Shown: positions 53,215-63,114 of the stretch, piece by piece
Layout: each line of letters begins with the position of its first letter
Position numbering within the stretch: the stretch's first letter is position 1
DNA from: Microvirga sp. TS319
GTDB lineage: Bacteria; Pseudomonadota; Alphaproteobacteria; Rhizobiales; Beijerinckiaceae
Reading direction: 5' to 3'
Assembly (NCBI RefSeq): GCF_041276405.1
Contig: NZ_JBGGGT010000002.1
Coordinates: 2,393,001-2,457,000 of the forward strand
DNA length: 64,000 nucleotides
Notes under the pieces: generated by a model
Seen by the model: the letters and a program-made list of their open reading frames with translations, nothing else
Told to the model about the DNA's origin: nothing
Databases searched by the model: none
Translations under genes and position numbers: made by a program

Positions 53215-55599
53215 ATGCCCGGCCGGATCAGCCTGATTGTCGAAGACCCGAACCATCGGCCCGTCGAACTCATGTCCCTGAAGCCGCCGAACCCGGAGCC
53301 GGAACCGGAGGAGCCTCCCCCGCCCCCGGATTTCCCTTCGAAGATTCTCGATCTGGCCCCTGACGGCATCCGGACCACCTTCGGCACCGAGACATTGATC
53401 GACATCGGCTCCGACGCCACGATCGCGCCGGGCAACACCCCCATCAAGAAGCTCCAGGTCCATCTGTCGAGCGAGCTGAACTGGTTCGAACATATCGGGT
53501 TGCGGGAAAACAACCACGTGACCGCCACGGATGGCGGCAATCGCGGCAGCGTCATCACCGTCGACGGCGTCGAGATCGGGAGCATCTCGACCAGTTCCGA
53601 TCAATGGGCGATGATCTTCCATTTCAACGAGAATGCGACGCCCGAACGGGTTCAGGAACTCATCCGGTGCCTGACCTACACGAATACACATGAGAACCTC
53701 CCCATGTATTCGGGGGATATCGACCTCATCCTCGTCGACGTCAGCGGCGAGAGCTGGGACGAGTACGCGAACGTCACCGTAGCCCCGGTGGGCGAGATGG
53801 TCCTGACGGCAGGAGCGGACACCTATACCGGCCGGGAGGGCGACGACGTGTTCTACGCCTTTGAGTCTTCCATGGGGGGCGACGTCATCGCGGGCGGGGA
53901 AGGCTTCGACACCCTGTCCCTCGTCGGGGGCGGGCTATTCTTTCTGAACACGATGACAGGCCTCCTCGGCATCGAGAAGATCCAGGGATCGAGGGAGGAG
54001 GACATCATCGTCGTCAGCGCAGGGCAGCTCGCCGCCGTGCAGGTCTTGGATGGCGGCACGGATCCCGACCACGGCAGTGACTTCCTTCAGCTCCAGGGCA
54101 GCTACTTCGACTTGACGGCCAAGGAGATCGTCAATTTCGCGGAAATCGGCCTCTCCACGGAAGGAGCCACAGTCGTCGTCGACGAAGTGCACATGGCCAA
54201 ACTGGTATGGGGCCGCGAGCAGCAGGGCGAAACCCTGATCCTGTCCCAGGGCACCTTGACGGAAGCCGAGCGCCTCCAGATCCACCGCCAGGGCATCGAC
54301 ACGATCGTCACGCTCGCGGACGGCACGACGACGAAGCACGAAGCCCCCACAATCACGGGTCTCGACCAGGATCATGTGACGCTCAATGCGCCCAAGGTCT
54401 TTATCGACGCTGGCCGAAACGTCACGATCGAAAGCGATGACGGGCTGATGGGGTATCTCGACATCGAGGTTGTCGACACGGGCAGCAACGGTGGCGCTGG
54501 CACGAACGACGACAGTGAAAGAGAGGATATCCTCGACATCGAAACGTCCGACAGGATCACGTTGTCCGAAGGGCTTCGCGACGGAAGCAGGGTGATGATC
54601 GGCGGCATCGATATTGGCGCGATTGCCAATTACAGCCCTGTCCTTCCGAGCGTCCTCGGCTTCACCTTCAACGAGAACGCCACGCCGGATCTGGTCGAGG
54701 AACTGGTGCAAGCGGTCACGTACAGGAACGCGAACGGCAGGATCTTCGAGTCGAAGCAAATCCACTTCAATTTCGGCGATGCCGGTTTCAGATCGTCCGA
54801 GATATCGATTTCGATCGATCCCGAGACGAATGTCGCTCCGACCGCCATCGCGTTGAGCGCCACGACGATCGCCGAACTGTCCCGCAACGGATCCGTGATC
54901 GGCGAACTCACCGCCCAGGACACGAATTTCGGCGAGACCTTCACCTATTCGCTCACCAACGACGCCGGGGGGCGCTTCGCCATCGTCGGCGACAAGCTGG
55001 TGGTCAAGCATGGGGTCAAGCTCGATTTCGAAGACACGCGCTCCCACACGGTCAAGATCAAAGCGACGGACGCCCTCGGCCTGTCATTCGAGAAGACCTT
55101 CACCATCCGTGTTTCGGATGTGAACCCCGAAGCGGCGACCGGCACCTCCGGCCACGACAAGATCGTCGGGGGCGCGGGCCGGGACAGGCTTACCGGCGCA
55201 GGCGGAGCCGATACGCTCCTCGGCGGCCGGGGAGACGATGTCCTGACGGGCGGAAGCGGTCGCGACAGTCTGACGGGGGGCGACGGCAAAGACCTGTTCG
55301 TGTTCCATCAAGGGGACGTGGGCCTCGGCTCCGCTCGCCGTGACGTGGTCACCGACTTCAGGCATGGGGTCGACCGCATCGACATCTCGGGAATCGATGC
55401 GGATGCCACCACGAGGACCGACAACCGGTTCACGGCCCTGCTGTCCGCCGGAAGCACCTTCACCAAGGCCGGACAGCTCCGCTACGACGCGAAGACAGGG
55501 GTCCTTTCCGGCAACACCGACAGCGATGCCCGGTCCGAGTTCGAGATCGTCCTCAAGAACAAACCGGCCGTGCTGACGCTGTCTGATCTGGTGCTCTAA
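53215..55599 (+). CDS. RTX-type calcium-binding secreted protein with duplicated cadherin-like modules
   Basis: A 794-residue protein without a Sec signal, as for type I secretion. Two related modules carry FNENATPERVQELIRCLTYT (near 140) and FNENATPDLVEELVQAVTYR (near 490). A cadherin-like domain (SVIGELTAQDTNFGETFTYS, VKIKATDALGLSFEKTFTIR) follows near 570-650. The C-terminal RTX nonapeptides GGAGRDRLTGAGGADTLLGG, GDDVLTGGSGRDSLTGGDGK bind calcium, then DVVTDFRHGVDRIDISGI and a hydrophobic end LTLSDLVL typical of secretion signals. ATG 53215 follows AGGA. An adhesin or matrix protein is likely; no type I exporter is nearby. Confidence 0.85.
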   Translation: MPGRISLIVEDPNHRPVELMSLKPPNPEPEPEEPPPPPDFPSKILDLAPDGIRTTFGTETLIDIGSDATIAPGNTPIKKLQVHLSSELNWFEHIGLRENNHVTATDGGNRGSVITVDGVEIGSISTSSDQWAMIFHFNENATPERVQELIRCLTYTNTHENLPMYSGDIDLILVDVSGESWDEYANVTVAPVGEMVLTAGADTYTGREGDDVFYAFESSMGGDVIAGGEGFDTLSLVGGGLFFLNTMTGLLGIEKIQGSREEDIIVVSAGQLAAVQVLDGGTDPDHGSDFLQLQGSYFDLTAKEIVNFAEIGLSTEGATVVVDEVHMAKLVWGREQQGETLILSQGTLTEAERLQIHRQGIDTIVTLADGTTTKHEAPTITGLDQDHVTLNAPKVFIDAGRNVTIESDDGLMGYLDIEVVDTGSNGGAGTNDDSEREDILDIETSDRITLSEGLRDGSRVMIGGIDIGAIANYSPVLPSVLGFTFNENATPDLVEELVQAVTYRNANGRIFESKQIHFNFGDAGFRSSEISISIDPETNVAPTAIALSATTIAELSRNGSVIGELTAQDTNFGETFTYSLTNDAGGRFAIVGDKLVVKHGVKLDFEDTRSHTVKIKATDALGLSFEKTFTIRVSDVNPEAATGTSGHDKIVGGAGRDRLTGAGGADTLLGGRGDDVLTGGSGRDSLTGGDGKDLFVFHQGDVGLGSARRDVVTDFRHGVDRIDISGIDADATTRTDNRFTALLSAGSTFTKAGQLRYDAKTGVLSGNTDSDARSEFEIVLKNKPAVLTLSDLVL

Positions 55600-55608
55600 A
55601 CCGGCTCG

Positions 55609-55641
55609 TCATGCCCGGCCTTGAGCCGGGCATCCACGTCT
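55609..55641 (+). repeat. GCCCGGC hairpin after the RTX gene
   Basis: CATGCCCGGC-CTTGA-GCCGGGCATCCACGTCTTTTT: a 9-10-bp stem followed, after CCACG, by a T-tract. It is a family member of the host palindromes and may double as the RTX gene terminator. Confidence 0.8.
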
Positions 55642-55715
55642 TTTTACGGCGCGGCGTTTCCCGGACGTGAACGGACGGGACTGACCCACGGATCGAGTCC
55701 GGGGACGGCCATGAC

Positions 55716-55748
55716 AAAGGCCGAAGTTACTGGAACTTCGGCCTTTTA
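55716..55748. terminator. bidirectional terminator before the PBP1A gene end
   Basis: AAAGGCCGAAGTT-ACTGG-AACTTCGGCCTTTT: a 13-bp perfect stem with A/T tracts on both sides, 6 bases beyond the stop of the minus-strand ponA-like gene. Confidence 0.92.
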
Positions 55749-55754
55749 CCGTTG

Positions 55755-58190
55755 TCAGTACAAGCCTCCCGGCGTCGCCCCCACGGCCCTGCGGGGCATC
55801 GCGTCCGGCGGTGCGGGCGCATATTCCGCCTGCGGAACCTCCTCCTCAGGGGGGGAATAATATTCCGGAGGAGCCTGGCCGGGCTTGAAGGCCTCCAGGA
55901 ACGTGCCGCCGCCCTCGCCTCCCGCGCGGGTGCCGGTGGAGGCGTTGACGCGGATCAGCTTGATGCCCGGTGGCACGCGGAACGGGGTCGCGGGCTTGTC
56001 CTTCAGGGCCATCTGCATGATGTCGCGGAACACGGGAGCCGCGTATTGGCCGGCGGTCGCCGCGTTGCCGAGCGATTTCGGCGTGTCGTAGCCGAGGAAC
56101 ACGCCCACCGCGAGGTCGGGCGAGAAGCCGACGAACCACACGTCCTTGGCGTCGTTGGTGGTGCCGGTCTTGCCCGCGAGCGGCTTGCCCACGGACTTGA
56201 CCGACTGCGCCGTGCCGCGCTGAACGACGCCTTCGAGGATCGACGTGATCTGATAGGCCGTGAGCGGATCGAGCACCTGCTCGCGGGTATCGGTGAGCTT
56301 GGGCGCGGCGCCGCCGTCCCAGCTCGGCGCATCGCAGTTGTCGCACTTGCGGTCGTCGTGACGATAGATCGTGCGGCCGTTGCGGTCCTGGATCTGGTCG
56401 ATCAGCGTCGGCTTGATGCGGCGGCCGCCGTTCACGAACATGGAATAGGCCGCCGTCATGCGCATCACCGTGGTCTCGCCCGCGCCGAGCGACATGGAGA
56501 GCAGCGGCAGCATGTCGTCATAGACGCCGAAGCGGCGGGCATATTCGGTGACGACCGGCATGCCGATCTCGTTGGCGAGGCGCACCGTCATCAGGTTCTT
56601 CGAGTGCTCGATGCCGTAGCGCAGGGTGCGCAGGCCCGCCGACTTGCCGTCGTAGTTCGACGGCGCCCAGGAGGCCTGCCCCGGCCCCATGTCGAGCACG
56701 AAGGGCGAGTCCATGATCTGTGTCGACGGCGTATAGCCGTTGTCGAGAGCCGTCGCGTACACGATCGGCTTGAACGAGGAGCCCGGCTGGCGCATGGCCT
56801 GCGTGGCCCGGTTGAACTCGCTCTGGTCGAAGGAGAAGCCGCCGACCATGGCGTGGACGCGGCCGGTCTGGGGATCCATGGCCACGATGGCGCCGGAAAT
56901 CTCGGGCACCTGCCGCAGGCGATACTGGCCCTGCTTGCCTTCGAGGGGCTCCACATAGACCACGTCGCCGACCGCCAGCGCCTTCTCGACGTTGCGGCGG
57001 GTCCATTTCACGCCGTCGGCCGTGACGAAGCCCGTTTCCCGATCCCGGGAGAGCTGGCCGGAGGCCTCCTTCTTCGGCTGCAGGCCGATGCGGGCCCGGC
57101 CGCCGGAGATTTCGAGCACGACGGCGATTCGCCAGGGCTGAACGTCGCCCATGGAAGAGACCTCGGCCAGGGCCAGGCCCCATTCGCGGCCGGTCAGGTC
57201 GAGCTTCTGCTGCGCGCCGCGCCAGCCGCGCGCCTCGTCGAAACGCACGAGCCCGTCCACGAGCGCCTTGCGGGCCATGGCCTGCATCTTCGGATCGAGC
57301 GTCGCGCGGATCAGGAGGCCGCCCTCGTAGAGCTTCTCCTCGCCGTACCGCTCGGCGATGTCGCGGCGCACGCCTTCGGCGAAGTAGCCGGACGCGATGC
57401 TGTTGGGCGAGACGACGCGCGGCGTGACGTCGAGGGGTTCCTTCCTGGCCGCCTCCGCCTGCTCCTTGGTGATGTAGCCGTTTTCGGCCATGCGGCCGAT
57501 GACCCAGTTGCGGCGGTCGATGGCGGCCTGGCGCTGGCGGAACGGATGATAGTTGTTCGGGGCCTTGGGCAGGGCCGCCAGATAGGCCACCTGCGCGATG
57601 CTCAGCTCGTGGAGCGACTTGCCGAAATAGTTCAGGGCGGACGCGGCGACGCCGTAATTGCCCAGGCCGAGATAGATCTCGTTCAGGTAGAGCTCGAGGA
57701 TCTTGTCCTTCGAGAAGGTCGATTCCATGCGCAGCGCGATGAGGGCCTCGCGGATCTTGCGCTCATAGCTGCGCTCGTTGCCGACGAGGAAGTTCTTGGC
57801 GACCTGCTGCGTGATGGTCGAAGCGCCCTGCTCGCGCTTTCCGCCCGACTTGAGGTTGGACACGACCGCCCGGATCACGCCCTCCGGATCGACGCCCGGA
57901 TGCTTGTAGAAATTCTTGTCCTCGGCCGAGATGAAGGCCGCCTTGACGAGCTTCGGCATGGCCTGGATGGGCACGTAGAGGCGCCGCTCGCGGGCATATT
58001 CCGCGATCAGGCTGCCGTCCGCGGCATGGACGCGCGTCATCACCGGCGGCTCGTAATCGGCAAGCTGCGCGTGATCCGGCAGGTCCTTGGAGAAGAACCA
58101 GAAGCCGTAGGCCAGCCCGACGGCGCCGATCAGGAAGAAAATCGCCCCGACGCTGAACAGGAAGCCGAAAAATCGTAGGACAAAGCGCAT
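55755..58190 (-). CDS. mrcA: penicillin-binding protein 1A (glycosyltransferase/transpeptidase)
   Basis: An 811-residue bifunctional cell-wall enzyme. One N-terminal membrane helix (FVLRFFGFLFSVGAIFFLIG). The glycosyltransferase domain has AFISAEDKNFYKHPGVDPEG, GASTITQQVAKNFLVGNE, and ALIALRMESTFSKDKILELY, LNEIYLG. The transpeptidase has the active-site MRQPGSSFKPIVYATAL (SxxK), SLGAGETTVM-region SxN equivalents and KTGTTNDAKDVWFVGFSPD (KTG). ATG 58190 (MRFVLRFFGF) fits the membrane anchor. The tail is Pro/Glu-rich. It lies 146 bases downstream of the amidase gene. Confidence 0.95.
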   Translation of the reverse strand: MRFVLRFFGFLFSVGAIFFLIGAVGLAYGFWFFSKDLPDHAQLADYEPPVMTRVHAADGSLIAEYARERRLYVPIQAMPKLVKAAFISAEDKNFYKHPGVDPEGVIRAVVSNLKSGGKREQGASTITQQVAKNFLVGNERSYERKIREALIALRMESTFSKDKILELYLNEIYLGLGNYGVAASALNYFGKSLHELSIAQVAYLAALPKAPNNYHPFRQRQAAIDRRNWVIGRMAENGYITKEQAEAARKEPLDVTPRVVSPNSIASGYFAEGVRRDIAERYGEEKLYEGGLLIRATLDPKMQAMARKALVDGLVRFDEARGWRGAQQKLDLTGREWGLALAEVSSMGDVQPWRIAVVLEISGGRARIGLQPKKEASGQLSRDRETGFVTADGVKWTRRNVEKALAVGDVVYVEPLEGKQGQYRLRQVPEISGAIVAMDPQTGRVHAMVGGFSFDQSEFNRATQAMRQPGSSFKPIVYATALDNGYTPSTQIMDSPFVLDMGPGQASWAPSNYDGKSAGLRTLRYGIEHSKNLMTVRLANEIGMPVVTEYARRFGVYDDMLPLLSMSLGAGETTVMRMTAAYSMFVNGGRRIKPTLIDQIQDRNGRTIYRHDDRKCDNCDAPSWDGGAAPKLTDTREQVLDPLTAYQITSILEGVVQRGTAQSVKSVGKPLAGKTGTTNDAKDVWFVGFSPDLAVGVFLGYDTPKSLGNAATAGQYAAPVFRDIMQMALKDKPATPFRVPPGIKLIRVNASTGTRAGGEGGGTFLEAFKPGQAPPEYYSPPEEEVPQAEYAPAPPDAMPRRAVGATPGGLY

Positions 58191-58336
58191 CCGAAGGTAT
58201 TCCGTTGTCGGCACCCAGCGGCACCTGATTGTGCATCTCCCGAACGCCGTTTCCTTTCCGGAACAGAACCCGGGCACAGCCTGCCCGCTCTGTTAACCGA
58301 GGAATCGCGCCCCCGCTACGGGTATCCACACTCTAT

Positions 58337-59581
58337 CTATGGTAAAACTGCGGCAGCACCCTGCCGGGCGACACGTGTTGCAAAAAAGCGATCCACGGCC
58401 ACGCCCATGGCATCCACCATCTTGCCGCGCCACTCCTCCGACATCAACAAGTCGAGATCCTGCTTGCTGGAGAGGTACCCCAATTCCACCAGGACGGAGG
58501 GCACGTCATGGGCGCGCAGCACCTGGAAGCGCGCCTGCCGGTGGGGATTCTTGTTGAGGCGGGCGATCGAATCGAACTCGCCGACCAGACGGCTCGCGAA
58601 ATTGTGCGAGAAGCTGCGGGTTTCGCGCAGAGTCAACTCCTGGAGGATATCGGAAACGTCGTCCGGCATGTCGGACGCCTCAACCCCGGCGGCCGCATCG
58701 GCCTTGTTTTCGCGGTCGGCCAGCTTGGCCGAGTCGGCGTCCGACGCCCGATCCGCGCCGGTATAGACGGTCAGTCCCCTCACCTCCTGGCCGCCGGAGA
58801 TCGAATCCGCGTGGATCGAGATGAACAGGTCCGCCTGCACGTGGCGCGCGGCCTTGACCCGGTCCCCCAGCGAGATGAACACGTCCCTGTCGCGGGTCAT
58901 GACGACCCTGTAGCGTCCGCCGCCCTCGAGCCTCTTCTGCAACTTCTGAGCGAAGGACAGAACGAGATCCTTCTCGAGAACCCCGCCCGTGGAATTCGCC
59001 CCGGGATCGATGCCGCCATGGCCCGCATCGACCACGATGACGGGGCGGGCGTCCTTCGCGAGCGGAGCCTGTTCCGAACCCGCGGACTGGGCCGCCTTGG
59101 CGGCGCTGTCGGCCGCTGCGCGGTGGAAATCGTCGCGCTCGATCCGGGTGAGCTCGATGGTGAGAAGGGCGGTGCCCCCGGCCGCGTGCGCGTCCACGGT
59201 CATGCCCGAGACGGTGGCCGGCTGGGCCAGGTCCATCACGACCCGGGAGCGTCCCGGCGCGAAGAGACCGTAGCGGTAGGAGGAGATCAGGCCGGCTTTC
59301 TGGCGCCCCGAATCCGCCGGCAGGTGGAACGCCACCTCCGGCAGGTCGATGATGAGGCGGTCGGGCCTTTCCATGAGAGAAGCCTGGGCCGTGACGGGCT
59401 TGGACAGGGCGATCTTGAACCGGGTGGTGGGCCCGTCCACCTCGACGGACACCTCGGCCGCGATGATCGGAGCCACGGCCTTGCCGCCATCGGCATTCGC
59501 CCATGCGGAGCCGCCCGCCAGGCTGAGGAATATCGCCAGGAGGCCCGCACAGGTCAGGCTGATGAAGGGTTTGTTTCTCAT
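58337..59581 (-). CDS. N-acetylmuramoyl-L-alanine amidase (AmiC type)
   Basis: A 414-residue periplasmic enzyme that splits daughter-cell peptidoglycan. Signal peptide MRNKPFISLTCAGLLAIFLS ending in AWA. AMIN domain (VEVDGPTTRFKIALSKPVTA, DRLIIDLPEVAFHLP) for septal targeting. Amidase_3 domain with the zinc ligands in VIVVDAGHGGIDPGANSTGG, LEKDLVLSFAQKLQKRL and LFISIHADSISG, and catalytic Glu in VPSVLVELGYLSSKQD. ATG 59581 gives the only good signal peptide. It is divergent from rne and followed by the PBP1A gene, both for cell-wall growth. Confidence 0.93.
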   Translation of the reverse strand: MRNKPFISLTCAGLLAIFLSLAGGSAWANADGGKAVAPIIAAEVSVEVDGPTTRFKIALSKPVTAQASLMERPDRLIIDLPEVAFHLPADSGRQKAGLISSYRYGLFAPGRSRVVMDLAQPATVSGMTVDAHAAGGTALLTIELTRIERDDFHRAAADSAAKAAQSAGSEQAPLAKDARPVIVVDAGHGGIDPGANSTGGVLEKDLVLSFAQKLQKRLEGGGRYRVVMTRDRDVFISLGDRVKAARHVQADLFISIHADSISGGQEVRGLTVYTGADRASDADSAKLADRENKADAAAGVEASDMPDDVSDILQELTLRETRSFSHNFASRLVGEFDSIARLNKNPHRQARFQVLRAHDVPSVLVELGYLSSKQDLDLLMSEEWRGKMVDAMGVAVDRFFATRVARQGAAAVLP

Positions 59582-60189
59582 GCTGCGGCTGGAACTTTCG
59601 CGCCCCCTTCCTATCTCATTACTCGGTCTTTGGTTAAGGAAGCTTCTCGGCGAATATCCGATAGTGAGACTCTGTTGCATTAACGACACATGTCTCGGCA
59701 TCTTGCCAAATGCCCCATTCGATCTGTAATGATCATGACCCCGTCCGGCATGGCCGAATCTGACGGCGGACCTGAGGAGATGGTTGTGTTGACCGGTCCT
59801 CACGGATCCCGTCACCCTCGACAGGCGCTTGGAAGGGTTCAGTGGGCGATACAGATCGCCACTTATTTGCCGATGTCCGGATTCCGTCCGGCCCATCGAT
59901 TCCGAGAAAGGGCAGTCTTGAATGGTTGCGCACACGAAGTCAGCTTTGACTCTCGTCCCGGCACCGTTCGAAGCGCGCGTTTCTTTTCGCGCTCGCCCCT
60001 CCTTCACCTCATCCGGCTTGAAGCCGGCCCGTTTCAACCCAGAATGCGCCCCTCCAGGGCGCACGATGGCGATCGACAGCACTCCGAACGCAATTCCAGC
60101 CCGCCGCTATCTCATGCGGCGCGGCCACCCGCCTTCACTGCGGCCCCTGCCTCAGGTCCTGCCCTCGGTCGCCATGTCGAGAGTTCAAC
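59582..60189. other. 608-base divergent region between amidase and rne, probable long rne leader
   Basis: No supported gene lies here; frames in it are short and cross into rne out of frame. RNase E genes often have a long 5' untranslated leader through which the enzyme controls its own mRNA, so part of this gap probably serves that role. I cannot place the promoters. The segment has no R1, R2 or R3 copy, unlike other gaps of its size in the window. Confidence 0.5.
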
Positions 60190-62985
60190 ATGGCAAACAA
60201 GATGCTCATCGATGCCTCCCACCCGGAAGAAACCCGGGTCGTGGTGGTGCGCGGCCAGAAGGTCGAAGAATTCGACTTCGAATCCGCTAACAGGAAGCAG
60301 CTGCGCGGGAACATCTATCTCGCGAAAGTGACTCGCGTGGAGCCGTCCCTCCAGGCGGCGTTCGTGGAATATGGCGGGAATCGCCACGGGTTTCTCGCCT
60401 TCAGCGAAATTCATCCCGATTATTACCAGATCCCGGTCGCCGACCGTCAGGCTCTTCTCGAGGCCGAGGCCGAGGCTCAGGCGGAGGAGGAGCGCGAGGA
60501 AGAGCGCCGCCGTCACCGCCGCCGCCGTTCCGCGCCGCGTCGCACCAACAGCGACGAGACGGTCGCCTCCTCAGAGGCGGAGGCCGGTGCCGAGGGCGCC
60601 GAGGCCCCTGCTCCCGCCGAGGGCACCGACGAGACCGCCGACCTGATCGCCGCTGCAGGCGACTTCGAGCCCGCATCGGGCGAAGCCGTGGAAGCGGCTC
60701 CTGCCGCCGAGGGCGCCGAGGAGGCTCAGGCCGCCCCGGAGAGCGCGGAGACCCAGGCGGAGACCAGGGAGGCCGACGCCGGCGAAACCTCGGACCACGA
60801 CGACGCGGCCCCCGCCGAGGACGTGTCCGAGGCGTCGGACGCGTCCGGCGAAGAGGACGCGGATCATCACGACGAGGACGAGCACGACGAGGATCACGCC
60901 GAAGGCGAGGATGAGGACCATGTCGAGCAGCTCGGCGGCGGCGACGCGATGGAGGACGTTCCTCAGCGCCGCGTCCCGCGCAAGCAGTACAAGATCCAGG
61001 AAGTCATCAAGCGCCGCCAGATCCTGCTCGTCCAGGTCGTGAAGGAAGAGCGTGGCAATAAGGGCGCGGCCCTCACCACCTATCTTTCCCTCGCAGGCCG
61101 CTATTCGGTGCTCATGCCCAACACGGGCCGGGGCGGCGGCATCTCGCGCAAGATCACCAATGCGGCCGACCGCAAGCGCCTCAAGGAAATCGCCCAGGAG
61201 CTGGAGGTGCCCGAGGGAATGGGCATCATCCTGCGCACGGCCGGCGCATCGCGCACCAAGCCCGAGATCAAGCGCGACTACGAATATCTGATGCGCCTGT
61301 GGGAGAGCGTGCGCGAGCTCACCCTCAACTCCGCCGCCCCCGCGCTGGTCTATGAGGAAGGCTCGCTGATCAAGCGCGCCATCCGCGACCTCTACAACAA
61401 GGACATCGACGACGTTCTGGTCTCCGGCGAGGAAGGCTACCGCGAGGCCAAGGACTTCATGCGCATGCTCATGCCGAGCCATGCCAAGATCGTCCAGCCC
61501 TACCGCGAGCCGCAGCCGGTCTTCGCGAAATACGGGGTGGAAGCCCAGCTCGACGCGATGTTCTCCAACGTCGTGACGCTGAAGTCCGGCGGCTATCTCG
61601 TCATCAACCCGACGGAAGCCCTGGTCTCCATCGACGTCAACTCGGGCCGGTCGACCCGCGAGCACAACATCGAGGACACGGCGCTCCGCACCAACCTCGA
61701 AGCCGCCGAGGAAATCGCCCGTCAGCTTCGTCTGCGCGACCTCGCCGGCCTCGTGGTCATCGACTTCATCGACATGGAAGAGAAGCGCAACAACCGCGCT
61801 GTCGAGAAGAAGCTCAACGAGTGCCTGAAGAACGACCGCGCCCGCATCCAGGTGGGCCGCATCTCGCCCTTCGGCCTGCTGGAAATGTCGCGCCAGCGCA
61901 TCCGGACGGGCGTGCTTGAATCCTCCTCCGTCCCCTGCCCGCATTGCGCGGGAACCGGCTTCATCCGTTCGACGCCGTCGGTCGCGCTCCATGTGCTGCG
62001 CTCGATCGAGGAAACCCTCATCAAGAATGCCGGCTACAACCTGGTCGTCCGCACCCGACTGGAGGCCGCCTTCTACATTCTCAACCAGAAGCGCATTCAC
62101 CTGCGCGAGTTGGAGACCCGCTTCGGCGTGGCCATCTCGATCGTGGCCGACGATTCGCTGACCGGCACGACGAATTACGTGATCGACCGGGGCGAGCCGG
62201 CACTTCGCCTCGAACACAAATCGGCCGCGACCGGCATCCAGATCGACGCCATCGCGCCGGTGGACGTGGTCGAGGACGTCGAGCCCGAGATCGAGGCCGA
62301 GGACGAGGAGCAGACCGACGAGGAGGCGAGGGCCTCGGAGGACGGTGAAGGCAATGGCCGCCGCCGCCGCCGCCGTCGCCGCCGTCGTGGGCGCGACCGC
62401 GAGGGTTTCGCGGGCGCGGGCCAGGACGAGGATGCTTCCGAGGGTGACGTTTCCGAGGGCGAGGACCAGGAAGGCGAAGCGGCGGAAGCCGCCGCCGGCC
62501 AGGAGATCGAGGCCGCCGAGGGCGAGGAAGGCGAAGCGTCCGACGCCGATGACGGCAATGGCCGCCGCCGCCGTCGCCGGGGCCGCCGCGGCGGTCGCGG
62601 TCGCGGTCGCGACGAGGCCGTCGAGACCTTCGCGACCGAGGAAGGCTTCGTGGCCGCGACGGAGGCCGTCGCCCAGGCCGTCGGCACCCTGGACGAGCCG
62701 GCAGGCGAATCCGCCTCCGCTCAAGAGCCTGTGACGGCCCAGGAGCCTGCGGCAGCCCAGGAGCCTGCGGCTACCCGGGAGGCCGAGGCCATCGAGGTGC
62801 AGCCTGCCCGCGCCGAGGAGCAGCCGATCGAGACCAAGCCCGAGCCGCAGCCCGTCGAGGAGGCCCCGCAGCCCGTGGCTCCCGAGCCCGAACCGGTCGC
62901 GGTCGTGCTCACCCCGCCGGATCCGGAGCGCCCGAAGCGCGCCGGCTGGTGGTCGAAAGCCAAGTCGGTTCTCAGCGGATCCTAG
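60190..62985 (+). CDS. rne: ribonuclease E (RNase E/G family)
   Basis: A 931-residue endoribonuclease and degradosome scaffold. The S1 domain (GNIYLAKVTRVEPSLQAAFV, then EIHPDYYQIPVADRQ) is split by a very acidic Ala/Glu/Asp/His-rich insertion at about 100-255, usual for alphaproteobacteria, before VPRRKYKIQ-type KQYKIQEVIKRRQILLVQVV. The catalytic core has VSIDVNSGRSTREHNIEDTA and LAGLVVIDFIDMEEKRNNRA with the metal-binding Asp residues, and the Zn-link VPCPHCAGTGFIRS. The C-terminal 250 residues alternate basic RRRRRR-type and acidic blocks and are disordered. The stop TAG is the end of an R1 repeat. Confidence 0.97.
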   Translation: MANKMLIDASHPEETRVVVVRGQKVEEFDFESANRKQLRGNIYLAKVTRVEPSLQAAFVEYGGNRHGFLAFSEIHPDYYQIPVADRQALLEAEAEAQAEEEREEERRRHRRRRSAPRRTNSDETVASSEAEAGAEGAEAPAPAEGTDETADLIAAAGDFEPASGEAVEAAPAAEGAEEAQAAPESAETQAETREADAGETSDHDDAAPAEDVSEASDASGEEDADHHDEDEHDEDHAEGEDEDHVEQLGGGDAMEDVPQRRVPRKQYKIQEVIKRRQILLVQVVKEERGNKGAALTTYLSLAGRYSVLMPNTGRGGGISRKITNAADRKRLKEIAQELEVPEGMGIILRTAGASRTKPEIKRDYEYLMRLWESVRELTLNSAAPALVYEEGSLIKRAIRDLYNKDIDDVLVSGEEGYREAKDFMRMLMPSHAKIVQPYREPQPVFAKYGVEAQLDAMFSNVVTLKSGGYLVINPTEALVSIDVNSGRSTREHNIEDTALRTNLEAAEEIARQLRLRDLAGLVVIDFIDMEEKRNNRAVEKKLNECLKNDRARIQVGRISPFGLLEMSRQRIRTGVLESSSVPCPHCAGTGFIRSTPSVALHVLRSIEETLIKNAGYNLVVRTRLEAAFYILNQKRIHLRELETRFGVAISIVADDSLTGTTNYVIDRGEPALRLEHKSAATGIQIDAIAPVDVVEDVEPEIEAEDEEQTDEEARASEDGEGNGRRRRRRRRRRGRDREGFAGAGQDEDASEGDVSEGEDQEGEAAEAAAGQEIEAAEGEEGEASDADDGNGRRRRRRGRRGGRGRGRDEAVETFATEEGFVAATEAVAQAVGTLDEPAGESASAQEPVTAQEPAAAQEPAATREAEAIEVQPARAEEQPIETKPEPQPVEEAPQPVAPEPEPVAVVLTPPDPERPKRAGWWSKAKSVLSGS

Positions 62986-63101
62986 CGCATCGTGCGAAAA
63001 ACCGGACCCGGTTTTTCGCAGGAACGATGCGCTCATCTAGGAGGGAGCATCGGCTTCAATCCCAAAAGTGCAAATCCACTTTTCACGTCCGATGCTCTAA
63101 G
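62983..63101 (+). repeat. R1-R2 composite palindromic repeat after rne
   Basis: R1: TAGCGCATCGTGCGAAAAAC...GGAACGATGCGCTC. Spacer ATCTAGGAGG. R2: GAGCATCGGCTTCAATCCCA...CACGTCCGATGCTCTAA. Same layout as at 29,552; the TAG is the rne stop. Confidence 0.9.
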
Positions 63102-63114
63102 GTCCAGAAACACG

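Noticed and set aside
55752..58178. Very long plus-strand frame (about 808 residues) opposite the PBP1A gene
   Set aside because: Arg/His/Gly-rich translation with no domain; it is the antisense of a clear PBP1A gene in high-GC DNA. The same applies to long antisense frames over lon, sufB, the YhdP-like gene, rne and the portal gene.
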